Positions 7,790 through 15,719 of a stretch of DNA of 64,000 nucleotides are shown here, piece by piece; position 1 is the first letter of the stretch; each line of letters begins with the position of its first letter. The stretch comes from Microvirga subterranea. Lineage in GTDB: Bacteria > Pseudomonadota > Alphaproteobacteria > Rhizobiales > Beijerinckiaceae. The notes beneath the pieces are model-generated. The model was not told the origin of the DNA and did no database searches. It worked only from the letters and a program-made list of their open reading frames with translations. The stretch lies in NCBI RefSeq assembly GCF_003350535.1, contig NZ_QQBB01000007.1, forward strand, positions 1 to 64,000. Direction: 5' to 3'. The position numbers were made by a program, and so were the translations under genes.

Positions 7790-8779
7790 TCAACCCGCCG
7801 TAGCGGGCTGCTCCACGGCTGACCACGGCGTCTCGGGCACCGGCGTCAGCGGACCCCTGTCGGCGAACCATGAGACCAGGTTGTCGACGACGAGCTGGCC
7901 CATCGCCCTGCGCGTATGGACCGATGCGGAGCCGATGTGCGGCAGCAGCACCACGTTGTCCATGTCGATCAGCTCCTGGGGCACGCGCGGCTCGTCCTCG
8001 AACACGTCGAGGCCCGCCGCCAGGATCGTGCCGGACCGCAAGGCCTCGATCAGCGCCTTCTCGTCCACCACCGTCCCGCGCGAGACGTTGATCAGAACGC
8101 CGTTGGGACCCAGCGCCTTCAGAACCTCCGCATCGATCATGTGCCGCGTCTCGGCTCCCCCGGGGGTGATGACGATCAGGACGTCGCAGGCCTCCGCCAG
8201 GCTCGGCAGGCTGGCGTGATAGGAATAGGCGACGCTCTCCTGCCGGTTCCGCCCATAATAGGCGATCTCGACGCCGAACCCTTCGAGACGGCGCGCGATG
8301 GCCTTGCCGATGCGCCCGAGGCCGACGATGCCCACCTTCCGCTCGCGCAGGGTCGTCGAGAGCGGGAACGGCGCCTTGAGCCACTCGCCGGCGCGAAGAT
8401 AGCGATCTGCCTGCGGGATCCGTCGCAGGGTCGCGAGGAGAAGACCGATGGTCAGGTCGGCCACCTCCTCGTTCAGCACGTCGGGCGTGTTGGTGACGAT
8501 GATGCCGCGACGGCCGGCCTCGGCGGCGTCCACGTTGTCGTAGCCGACGCCGAGACTCGCGATGATCTCCAGATTGGGAAAGCGTCCGATGAAGGCGGCA
8601 TCCGTACGGCCGGCGACAGCGCTGGCGGCAAGCCCGCGGATTCTGGGAGCGACCTCGTTCAGATAAGCGTCCTTGTCAGCCTGCTCCCAGAGGCGATGCA
8701 GGATGAAGTCCCGGTCGAGCGCCTCGATCACGCTCGGCATCATCGGGCCGGCCATCAGAATTTCGGTCTTCGTCATCAT
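7790..8779 (-). CDS. D-isomer-specific 2-hydroxyacid dehydrogenase
   Basis: A 329-aa NAD(P)-dependent 2-hydroxyacid dehydrogenase of the GhrB / hydroxypyruvate reductase branch. The nucleotide-binding motif VGLGRIG is near residue 152. The catalytic Arg sits in NVSRGTVVDE, the Glu in DVFEDEP and the His in LLPHIGSAS. It reduces 2-keto acids such as glyoxylate, hydroxypyruvate or 2-ketogluconate. Which one is used is not visible, but a sugar-acid role would fit the neighbourhood. The start is one of two adjacent ATGs (8779 or 8776), with AGGATG just upstream. A TfoX-C gene follows upstream on the same strand after an 18-nt gap, so they may be co-transcribed. Confidence 0.9.
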   Translation of the reverse strand: MMTKTEILMAGPMMPSVIEALDRDFILHRLWEQADKDAYLNEVAPRIRGLAASAVAGRTDAAFIGRFPNLEIIASLGVGYDNVDAAEAGRRGIIVTNTPDVLNEEVADLTIGLLLATLRRIPQADRYLRAGEWLKAPFPLSTTLRERKVGIVGLGRIGKAIARRLEGFGVEIAYYGRNRQESVAYSYHASLPSLAEACDVLIVITPGGAETRHMIDAEVLKALGPNGVLINVSRGTVVDEKALIEALRSGTILAAGLDVFEDEPRVPQELIDMDNVVLLPHIGSASVHTRRAMGQLVVDNLVSWFADRGPLTPVPETPWSAVEQPATAG

Positions 8780-8797
8780 GTCATCCTGTCGTGGTGT

Positions 8798-9103
8798 TTA
8801 GCCGAGATGGCAGCGGGAGCCGGCGCCCTTGCGCAGGGCCTGATCGATCGCCTTCGCCTCCTGCTGAAGAGCGGTCTTCACGGTCTCCGGCAGGTCGAGC
8901 CAGTGGCAGCCGCGCAGGGCCGCTTCAAGCCCGTAGAGCGCGTTGAGGTTAACCCGGCCCGGAAACATGAACTTCAGCCGGCGATAGACCTCGACCGCTC
9001 CGAGCGCGCGCAGGTCGCCTACCGTTCCGATGCCGGCCTCGTCGAGCCAACCCTGCGTGACCGGTCCGATTCCCGGAAGGGTGCTGATGGGGGCGTCGTT
9101 CAT
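8798..9103 (-). CDS. TfoX C-terminal domain protein
   Basis: A 101-aa protein made of one TfoX_C domain (helix-hairpin-helix-like): LPGIGPVTQGWLDEAGIGTVGDLRALGAVEVYRRLK, then the NLNALYGLEAALRG segment. In Haemophilus the full TfoX/Sxy protein controls competence, but stand-alone C-terminal domains in alphaproteobacteria have no established function. It lacks the N-terminal TfoX domain. Its start codon overlaps the stop of the upstream EamA exporter gene (ATGA, 9100-9103), so the two are translationally coupled. The 2-hydroxyacid dehydrogenase follows after 18 nt, giving a probable three-gene unit. Confidence 0.82.
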   Translation of the reverse strand: MNDAPISTLPGIGPVTQGWLDEAGIGTVGDLRALGAVEVYRRLKFMFPGRVNLNALYGLEAALRGCHWLDLPETVKTALQQEAKAIDQALRKGAGSRCHLG

Positions 9104-10074
9104 GCGGATCGGTCCAGTTCCTGATGCCTCACCCGCTCACGATAGAGCAAGTAGAGGCCGGACGCGATGACGATGCCGGCGCCTGCGAATGTCCACGGAT
9201 CGGGCCAGTCTCCGAACAGGATGTAGCCCAAGGCCAGCATCCAGATGATCTGGCTGTAGATGAAGGGCGACAGGATCGCGGCCGGCGCGCGCGCATGGGC
9301 GAGGATCAGGAGCCAATGGCCGAACCCGCCGAACGCCCCTGTCATCGCCAGCAGAAACCAGGTGAGGGGCGTCGGAGGCGCGGTCCAGAACCAGGGCAGG
9401 AGCGGGGTCATCAGCACGATGCCGGCAACCCCTGAATAGAATGTGGTGGTCGCCGTCGAGTCGGTCGAGGCGAGCATCCGCGTGGTGATGCCGTAGAAGG
9501 CGTAGGCCACGGATCCCGCCACCGAGAGCAGGATGGCCGGATGCATAGCCCCGAGGCCCGGGCGCGTGATCACCAGAATGCCGATGAACCCGACGCCGAT
9601 TGCGGCGAGGCGCTTCGCCCCAACGTGCTCACCGAGGATCGGCCCGGCCAGCAGCGCCACGAGCAGAGGCGTCGAGAAGATGATCGACATGGTCTCGACG
9701 AGCTGGAGAAACTGCAGGGCCACGAAGTTGCAGAAGGTCGACAGGAGGAGCAGGACCGACCGGATGAGCTGGAGCGGCAGGCGGTTGGTTCGGAGCAGGC
9801 GCGGCTGCGTCCAGGGATTGATCGCGATCGCGGTCAGGACGAAGGCCGACATGTAGCGGGCCCACACGGTCACCAGGGGGTCGACCGAGCGGTTGAGCCA
9901 TTTCGCGGTCGCATCGAGGCACGAGAAGCACAGCAGCGCGGCGCACATCAGGGCGATGCCGATCAGGCGCTGTCGAGGAGGGGAGTTCCAGGAGGGGAGG
10001 GCGCCGGGCGCGGTCTTGACCATGCGGGCGATGCTAAAGGCATCGCTTGGCGACGGCGAATGTTCCTGACGCAC
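9100..10074 (-). CDS. EamA/DMT-family exporter
   Basis: A 324-aa drug/metabolite-type transporter with ten predicted membrane helices arranged as two EamA repeats, the second beginning near SVAGSVAYAFYG. The cytoplasmic N-terminus is followed by a first helix LIGIALMCAALLCFSCLDATAKWL, typical of the RhaT/RarD-like group. Such proteins export amino acids, nucleosides or other metabolites; the substrate cannot be inferred. The given start is a GTG with AGGCGGG upstream; an internal ATG at 10023 is also possible and would remove 17 residues. It is coupled to the TfoX-C gene by a 4-nt overlap. Confidence 0.85.
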   Translation of the reverse strand: MRQEHSPSPSDAFSIARMVKTAPGALPSWNSPPRQRLIGIALMCAALLCFSCLDATAKWLNRSVDPLVTVWARYMSAFVLTAIAINPWTQPRLLRTNRLPLQLIRSVLLLLSTFCNFVALQFLQLVETMSIIFSTPLLVALLAGPILGEHVGAKRLAAIGVGFIGILVITRPGLGAMHPAILLSVAGSVAYAFYGITTRMLASTDSTATTTFYSGVAGIVLMTPLLPWFWTAPPTPLTWFLLAMTGAFGGFGHWLLILAHARAPAAILSPFIYSQIIWMLALGYILFGDWPDPWTFAGAGIVIASGLYLLYRERVRHQELDRSA

Positions 10075-10107
10075 GGCCCGCCTGCGCGTCAGGCAATGCT
10101 GGCAGGA

Positions 10108-10641
10108 TCAGGCGGAGGCGGCGAGGGGCGGCTGCTCCTCGGGCGGCCCGAATTCGTCGAGCTCATCGTCGCCCTCGAAACCGGTCTGATCGGCGCCCGT
10201 GATGCCCGCGAGGTTCTTGGCCGCCTTGCGCAGGAGCTTTCTCAGGCGCTTGCGGTCCTTGTTGTCGAAGCCTTCGAGAAGCTCCGCCTCGACCTCGTCC
10301 CAGAGGGCGTTGATGGCGGCGGCCTTGCGCTTGCCGTCCCGGGTCAGCTTCACGCGCACGATGCGGGCGTCGCCCGGTTCGGTGTGGCGTTCGACCAGCT
10401 TCAGGGCCGAGAGACGTGAAACGGTCTTCGATGCCGTGGGCGGGCGCACGCGCAGGATCGCCGCCAAATCGCCCATGGTCATGGGACCGGAATTGGCAAG
10501 CGCCTGAAGCACCTGCTCCTGGCCGGCGAAGAGCCCGAGCTCGGAGAGCTTGTCGCCGGTGCGGCTGCGATGGAGGCGGGAGGCCTGCACCAGAGCCCAG
10601 CCGACGCTTTTCACGGCAGGATGCTTGACCTCGTTATCCAT
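10108..10641 (-). CDS. MarR-family transcriptional regulator
   Basis: A 177-aa winged-helix repressor. The recognition region reads PMTMGDLAAILRVRPPTASKTVSRL and the wing VERHTEPGDARIVRVKLT contains the conserved Asp-x-Arg of MarR proteins. The C-terminus (about 25 residues) is acidic and Pro-rich, a non-typical tail. The start at 10641 has GGGGGAAG upstream; the longer frame to 10719 adds a Cys/Arg-rich stretch without homology. Downstream on the same strand is the EamA exporter, 33 nt after this stop, so the regulator may control that exporter. The ligand is unknown. Confidence 0.85.
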   Translation of the reverse strand: MDNEVKHPAVKSVGWALVQASRLHRSRTGDKLSELGLFAGQEQVLQALANSGPMTMGDLAAILRVRPPTASKTVSRLSALKLVERHTEPGDARIVRVKLTRDGKRKAAAINALWDEVEAELLEGFDNKDRKRLRKLLRKAAKNLAGITGADQTGFEGDDELDEFGPPEEQPPLAASA

Positions 10642-10737
10642 CCGCTTCCCCCGATGCTCGCAGCTGCGGTGCCGACACTCTGAACAGGAACTCGTGACAG
10701 TTCGATGACAGAGTGACACAAAACGAACGAAGCCGCC

Positions 10738-11598
10738 TCAGGTCTCGGAGGAAAGCGCGCTTTCGTGCCAGCGCCGCAGGGCGAGATGGCTCAGCGCGGA
10801 GAGCAGGAGGAACAGCGCCACGCCCGTCAGGGCAAGGAGCACCAGGGCCGCAAAGAGGCGCGGGATGTTCAGGCGGTACTGGCTCTCGATGATTCGATAG
10901 GCCAGGCCCGATCCGGCCCCCGCAGAGCCCGCAGCCATCTCGGCCACCACGGCCCCGATGAGCGAGAGGCCGCCTGCGATCCGCAGGCCCGCGAGAAATG
11001 GCGGCAGGGCCGCCGGACGGCGCAGGATCCAGAGCGCCTTCAGGCGCGACCGGAGCCGGCTCCGGACAGTCTGGGAGGGGGACGTCCCATAGAGGTCGAA
11101 CAGTTCGAGAAGGTTGCGGTCCACGGACTGCAATCCCAGCATCGTGTTCGACAGAACGGGAAAAAAGGCGACGAGCCAAGCGCAGGCCAGCACGGCGGCG
11201 TCCTGCGGCATGTAGATGAGCAGGAGCGGCGCGATGGCGATCACGGGCGTGACCTGCAGCACGACCGCGAAGGGATAGAGCGAATATTCCACGATCCGCG
11301 ACAAGCTCAGCAGCACGGCGAGCGCCACGCCTCCGACGACCGCGAGGCCGAGGCCGAGGATCGTGGTCGTGAGGGTCGTGAGCAGGGATCCCCACAGGAG
11401 CGTCCAGTCGGCTACCATCGTGCGGGCGATGAGGCTCGGCGCCGGTAGGATGTAGGGCGGAACGGCGGCTGCGCGGACATAGCCCTCCCAGGCGCCGATG
11501 CCGGCGAGGAACACCAGGGCCGGAAGGAGGAGCCGCAGGGGATCGATGCGGCGCGGGCGCTTTCCTTCGGAGGGCTGCGGGCGGCTCGGCCGGCTCAT
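10738..11598 (-). CDS. ABC transporter permease, SsuC/TauC type
   Basis: A 286-aa inner-membrane permease with about six helices and the BPD_transp_1 EAA-like loop (SLIGAVVAEMAAGSAGAGSGLAY). It belongs to the nitrate/sulfonate/taurine/pyrimidine-precursor uptake class. It has a basic N-terminal extension (PSRPQPSEGKRPRRIDP). Its start overlaps the ATPase stop by 4 nt. The order substrate-binding protein, ATPase, permease on the minus strand is the standard operon layout. Confidence 0.88.
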   Translation of the reverse strand: MSRPSRPQPSEGKRPRRIDPLRLLLPALVFLAGIGAWEGYVRAAAVPPYILPAPSLIARTMVADWTLLWGSLLTTLTTTILGLGLAVVGGVALAVLLSLSRIVEYSLYPFAVVLQVTPVIAIAPLLLIYMPQDAAVLACAWLVAFFPVLSNTMLGLQSVDRNLLELFDLYGTSPSQTVRSRLRSRLKALWILRRPAALPPFLAGLRIAGGLSLIGAVVAEMAAGSAGAGSGLAYRIIESQYRLNIPRLFAALVLLALTGVALFLLLSALSHLALRRWHESALSSET

Positions 11599-12374
11599 GC
11601 GGCGTCTCCGGTGGCTGAAGCGGCCAATGCCTTGGAAACGGTGCCGCAGAGCTCCGCATAGCCGACACTCGTGCGGAAATCCGCATCACGCGGTGCCGAC
11701 GCTGCGCCGGGAATCTCCGCGATGACCCGTCCCGGGCGCGGGCTCATGACCAGAATGCGCGTCGACAGATAGGCGCTCTCGTAGATCGAGTGGGTCACGA
11801 ACACGACGGTGCACCCGAGATCCCGCTTCAAGCGCAGGAGATCGTCGTTCAGGCGGAAGCGGGTGATCTCGTCGAGCGCCCCGAAAGGCTCGTCCATCAG
11901 CAGCAGGCGCGGCCTGAGGCTGAGCGCCCGTGCGATCGAGACGCGCATCTTCATGCCGCCGGACAGCTCGCGAGGATAGGCTTCGGCGAAATCGTCGAGG
12001 CCGACCAGCGCAAGGCTTTCATGGATTCGCTTCATCGCATCGCGTCGCGACACGCCGCGCAGCCGAAGCGGCAGCCAGACGTTGTCGGCCACGTTCGCCC
12101 AGGGCATCAGGGTCGGCTCCTGGAACACGAAGCCGATCTCGCTCCGGTGATCCGTTGCCTCGGCGCCGGCCCATTCCACGGTGCCGGAGGTTGGTTTCGC
12201 AATCCCGGCGATGAGCCGGAGCGCCGTCGACTTGCCGCATCCGGACGGGCCGACGAGCGAGAGGAACTCGCCGGTGCGGATTTCGAAGCCGAGATCGCGC
12301 AAAGCCGTCACGCCGTTGGCGAAGACCTTGCTGACGCCCTGGAGGCGAAGGAGAGTGGCGGGAGGCTCCTGCAT
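11595..12374 (-). CDS. ABC transporter ATP-binding protein, SsuB/TauB type
   Basis: A 259-aa ATPase that powers the importer. Walker A GPSGCGKST is at 42-50, the Q-loop at VFQEPTLMPW, the signature LSGGMKMRVSIARAL, Walker B LLLMDEPFGALD and the switch His in VFVTHS. The length and the LMPW Q-loop context are typical of the SsuB/TauB/NrtD group. The stop overlaps the permease start by 4 nt, so the products are made in ratio. The substrate-binding gene lies 24 nt upstream. Confidence 0.92.
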   Translation of the reverse strand: MQEPPATLLRLQGVSKVFANGVTALRDLGFEIRTGEFLSLVGPSGCGKSTALRLIAGIAKPTSGTVEWAGAEATDHRSEIGFVFQEPTLMPWANVADNVWLPLRLRGVSRRDAMKRIHESLALVGLDDFAEAYPRELSGGMKMRVSIARALSLRPRLLLMDEPFGALDEITRFRLNDDLLRLKRDLGCTVVFVTHSIYESAYLSTRILVMSPRPGRVIAEIPGAASAPRDADFRTSVGYAELCGTVSKALAASATGDAA

Positions 12375-12398
12375 GGGGCGCGGCAGCGGCCGCTTCTC

Positions 12399-13412
12399 CT
12401 AGCGCTTCAGATCGAGCCCGACGCCCTTGTTCACGAACCGGAGCGTATAGGCGCGTCTGTAGTCGAGGTCGGCCTTGAACAGGCCGGCCTTCACCATCTT
12501 GTCGAAGAAGTCCTTCATGCGGGCATCCGTCATGGCGCCGATGCCGAGTTTGGCCGTGTCGCCGGAATCGACGATGCCGTATTCCTTCATCTTGGCGGCC
12601 GAATAGGCCAGGAGCTCGTCCGTCATCTCCGGGTTGTCGCGCTTGATGAGCGCCTTCGCCTTCGTGTTGTCACCGTAGAGATAGTTGTACCAGCCGATGG
12701 TCGACGCATCGACGAAGCGCTGCACCAGGTCCGGGTTCTTCTCCACCACCTCGCGCCGGGTCTCGACAGTGGTCGAATAGGTGCTGAAGCCATGGTCCGC
12801 GAGCAGGAACACGTTGGGCTTGAAGCCGGCGGCCTTCTCGATCGTCAGGGGCTCGGACGTCACGTAGCCCTGCTGAACGGCCTGCTTGTCGGCGATGAAG
12901 GGAGCCGGGTTGAACCCGAAGGGCTTCACCTGCTCGTCCCTGAAGCCGAACTCCACCTTCATCCACTGATAGAAGGTGGCGAAGCCGTCTTTCGAGAGAA
13001 GGATGTCATTCGATTTCTTCAGGTCCTGGAACGTGTCGAGACCCTGGCCCGGGTGGCTCAGGAGGACCTGCGGCTCCTTCTGGAAATGCGCCGCCACCAC
13101 GATGGTCGGAATGTCCTTCTCGACCGCCGAGAAGGCCTGGATCATGCTGCCGCCCATGTAGAAGTCGAGCTTGCCGACGGTCATGAGCATGCGGTTATTG
13201 GCCCGCGGCCCGCCGGGCACGATGGTGACCTTGAGGCCGTATTTCTCGTAGGTGCCGTCCGCGACCGCCTGGTAATAGCCCCCGTGCTCGCCCTGGGCGA
13301 TCCAGTTCGTCCCGAAGGTCACCTCGGTCAGGGGCTGCTGGGCCTGGGCGCTTCCTGCTCCCACCCCGAAGCCGATCACCAGGGCTCCCGCCAAGCGCAC
13401 ACGCAGCGTCAT
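12399..13412 (-). CDS. ABC transporter substrate-binding protein, NMT1/THI5-like
   Basis: A 337-aa periplasmic binding protein. The signal peptide MTLRVRLAGALVIGFGVGAGSAQA precedes the mature start QQPLTEV. The first strand TFGTNWIAQGEHGGYYQAVADGTYEKYGL is typical of the NMT1/THI5 family, members of which bind thiamine-pyrimidine precursors, sulfonates or nitrate analogues. The start at 13412 has AAGGATGG upstream; a frame to 13487 adds an implausible 25 residues before the signal peptide. No TPP riboswitch-like sequence was seen upstream, which weakens a thiamine assignment. The ligand is therefore left open. Confidence 0.85.
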   Translation of the reverse strand: MTLRVRLAGALVIGFGVGAGSAQAQQPLTEVTFGTNWIAQGEHGGYYQAVADGTYEKYGLKVTIVPGGPRANNRMLMTVGKLDFYMGGSMIQAFSAVEKDIPTIVVAAHFQKEPQVLLSHPGQGLDTFQDLKKSNDILLSKDGFATFYQWMKVEFGFRDEQVKPFGFNPAPFIADKQAVQQGYVTSEPLTIEKAAGFKPNVFLLADHGFSTYSTTVETRREVVEKNPDLVQRFVDASTIGWYNYLYGDNTKAKALIKRDNPEMTDELLAYSAAKMKEYGIVDSGDTAKLGIGAMTDARMKDFFDKMVKAGLFKADLDYRRAYTLRFVNKGVGLDLKR

Positions 13413-13490
13413 CCGCAGCCATCCTTCATCTGGCACCGCCGTCAATCGGCGATGCCAGCTTCTGCGCGCTCCGAGAGAGCTTGGCAAGAT

Positions 13491-13514
13491 CCGGAGCGGA
13501 AGGGCCCGCTCCGG
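13491..13514 (-). terminator. Hairpin after first glucan biosynthesis gene
   Basis: CCGGAGCGG (13491-13499) and CCGCTCCGG (13506-13514) form a perfect 9-bp stem with a 6-nt loop, 7 nt beyond the stop of the glucan gene and before the ABC operon. There is no T-tract. It probably reduces read-through into the transporter genes. Confidence 0.5.
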
Positions 13515-13520
13515 CGGTGG

Positions 13521-15074
13521 TCAGTCGATTGACCAGGGATAGGTCCAGGTTTCCGTCAGGGTCCGGTTTCCGGCCTTAAGGAAGGCGCGCAGGTCCGTCG
13601 ACTGGCCCGGCTCCAACTTCACGTCGATGGCGGCCCGGAAACCCTTGGTGTGGTCGTTGGGAACGATGAAGGTGTGGGTGATCGTTCCGGCGGAGGTGGA
13701 GGGCACGATCTGCACCAGGCCCGGATCGCTCATGTAATAGGGCAGGTTTCCGCCAGCGAAATCGATGATGAAGCGGCGGTGGGTCGGGTCGCTCGGCGCG
13801 TTCGAGCCGCTGGCGCGGGGAGGGGCCTGGAACGTGTTTACGGCCTTGCCGCCCGGATGCATCCCGCCGACCGCGGCGACCGCGCGCAGGCGGTAGGCGA
13901 TGTTGACCTCCTGGCCCGGCTCGTAGGGTCGGCTCGGCTTCCAGTACGCCACGATGTTGTCGTGGGTCTCGTCGGGAGTGGGGATCTCGACGAGCTCGAC
14001 CCGGCCCTCGCCCCACTGGCCGATGGGCTCGACCCAATAGCCGGGCCGCTTGTGGTAATAGGCCTCGAGATCCTGATAGTTCTCGAACACCCGGTCGCGC
14101 TGCATCAGGCCGAAGCCGCGCGGGTTGTTGTCCTGGAAGGACGAGATCGCCTTGCGGGTGGGATTGCGCAGCGGGCGCCAGATCCACTCGCCCGAGCCGG
14201 ACTGGATCAGCAGGCCGTCCGAATCGTGCAGCTCCATGCGAAAATCGTCGGTCTGGTGCCGGTCGTTCTCGCCCTCGAAGAACATGGACGTGAGGGGTGC
14301 GAGTCCCACATTCGCCATCGTCTGTCGCGGGAACAGGGTGGCGGTGACCTCGATGGTCGTCTCGCGGGACGGGTAGATCTCGAAGCGATAGGCGCCCGCC
14401 ACGGAAGGGCTGTCGAGGAGTGCGTAGACCGTGGCCCGCTCCGAATCGGGTTTGGGCATCTCGACCCAGAATTCCCGGAAATGAGGGAATTCCTCCGCCT
14501 CTCCGCCTTCCACGTTGACCGCGAGCCCGCGCGCCGAGAGGCCGTATTTCTGGTCCGCCCCGAGGAAGCGGAAGTAGCTCGCTCCCAGGAAGGCGATCAC
14601 CTCGTCGAACACTTTCGGGTCGTTGAGAGGATAGTGCAGGCGGAAGCCCGCAAACCCCAGGTTGACCGGCAGGGGGCGCTCGATCCGGTTCCGGCCGTAG
14701 TCGAACAGCTCCCGCTGGTAGGGAATCGGGTTCGGAACCCCGTCCCGCAGGACGTTCACGGTCACCGGGCGCTGATACAGGAAGCCGAGATGGAACAGCT
14801 GCATCCGCCACTGGCTGCCGCCGCTCGCCAGCAGCGCCCGGTCTGGCCGGAAGCGGATATCCCGGTAATCATCGAAGCTGAGCCGGTTCAGCGGCTCGGG
14901 CAGAGGGCCCGACGGCGATTCGTAAGGCGCTGCCGCCAGGTCGCGCGCGCGACGCACCACGTCCTCGAGGCGGAACGGCGTGGGGGCGGGGGCTCCGTTC
15001 TGCTGCGCCCAGGCGGGCATCGCAGCAGTGGCCAGCAGGCTTTGCAGGAGGGTTCTGCGGGACAGAGTCGTCAT
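13521..15074 (-). CDS. Glucan biosynthesis protein, OpgG/OpgD (MdoG) family
   Basis: A 517-aa periplasmic protein for osmoregulated periplasmic glucan backbone synthesis or branching. The N-terminus SRRTLLQSLLATAAMPAWA is a twin-arginine-type signal peptide, as in OpgD. The mature part starts with the family block FRLEDVVRRARDLAAAPYESP. It continues with FAGFRLHYPLN, the GASYFRFLG-QKYGLSARGLA segment, and the C-terminal immunoglobulin-like region (RFIIDFAGGNLPYY). A second family member is at 25253-26830. The start at 15074 directly opens the signal peptide. The gene stands alone between the polyamine leader (divergent) and the ABC operon. Confidence 0.9.
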   Translation of the reverse strand: MTTLSRRTLLQSLLATAAMPAWAQQNGAPAPTPFRLEDVVRRARDLAAAPYESPSGPLPEPLNRLSFDDYRDIRFRPDRALLASGGSQWRMQLFHLGFLYQRPVTVNVLRDGVPNPIPYQRELFDYGRNRIERPLPVNLGFAGFRLHYPLNDPKVFDEVIAFLGASYFRFLGADQKYGLSARGLAVNVEGGEAEEFPHFREFWVEMPKPDSERATVYALLDSPSVAGAYRFEIYPSRETTIEVTATLFPRQTMANVGLAPLTSMFFEGENDRHQTDDFRMELHDSDGLLIQSGSGEWIWRPLRNPTRKAISSFQDNNPRGFGLMQRDRVFENYQDLEAYYHKRPGYWVEPIGQWGEGRVELVEIPTPDETHDNIVAYWKPSRPYEPGQEVNIAYRLRAVAAVGGMHPGGKAVNTFQAPPRASGSNAPSDPTHRRFIIDFAGGNLPYYMSDPGLVQIVPSTSAGTITHTFIVPNDHTKGFRAAIDVKLEPGQSTDLRAFLKAGNRTLTETWTYPWSID

Positions 15075-15312
15075 GGGGGCGAAAACTGTTCTTTCCTGGA
15101 AGGAATCGGGCCGGAGCGAGGCTTGGCAGAAAAGGCCGGAGCCTGTCTCCTTGGGCTCGCACCACTTAATGGAAGCTGAACGCTGAAGGCAGGGGAAAAG
15201 ACCGGTTTCCCCTGCTCAAAAAATCCTGAAAAGGGTCACAAAAGGTCTTGTGATCCGGAGCCATTAAGCCTATTTGAGTTTTGCCCAATTTCGCACGTGC
15301 CTGTGGTCGCGT
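15075..15312. other. Intergenic region between glucan and polyamine genes
   Basis: Promoter-bearing gap between divergent genes. It includes AAAAGGGTCACAAAAGGTCTTGTGATCC around 15232-15260, whose TCACAA/TTGTGA arms form an imperfect inverted repeat. No coding sequence is recognised here. Confidence 0.4.
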
Positions 15313-15719
15313 GCCGGTTGGTGGGCATCCGGACAAGAGGCCGGACAGCCGCCCGAGAGCGCCCTAGCTCTCGATACCCCTAACCGGCAGCCGGAGGCGA
15401 AAACCGGCGCACCTCGTTCTCAACGGGGGACGCGACTTAAAGCAACGACGAACGGGCTTTTTTGGTCTCGTTGGCCCTCCAAAGGTCAACACCGAAGAGG
15501 CTTGTTTATCATTGCCAGGCGTGCGGATGGAGTATCCCCATCCAATCCAAGGCAGCATCGTCGGGTGAAGAGCCCATCGCCGCTACTCGTGTCTCCATCG
15601 CACGAAGCGGGATGTGAATCTTCCCTCGCTGACGCCGGGCGGCAGGATTTCCTGACCGTCTGAACTTCAATCCGGAGGCTGGACAAGACCTCCATTGAAC
15701 CTTTGGTGGGGAGAGCGCC
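15313..15719 (+). ncRNA. Structured 5' leader of ornithine decarboxylase (speF-leader candidate)
   Basis: The 400 nt upstream of the decarboxylase are rich in structure. GCCGGTT (15313-15319) pairs with AACCGGC (15382-15388) and encloses two hairpins: TCCGG/CCGGA (15328-15345) and GAGAGC/GCTCTC (15355-15372). A third hairpin, GCCGG/CCGGC, follows at 15390-15408, and a GGATGG/CCATCC hairpin lies near 15526-15545. Alphaproteobacterial ornithine decarboxylase genes are known to carry a conserved speF leader RNA in this position. Matching to that family is by position and architecture only, and the 3' boundary is arbitrary. Confidence 0.5.

Noticed and set aside
13413-13520. Possible TPP riboswitch before the NMT1/THI5-type binding protein
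   Set aside because: The leader is too short and neither the CTGAGA nor the ACCTGA-type core was found.
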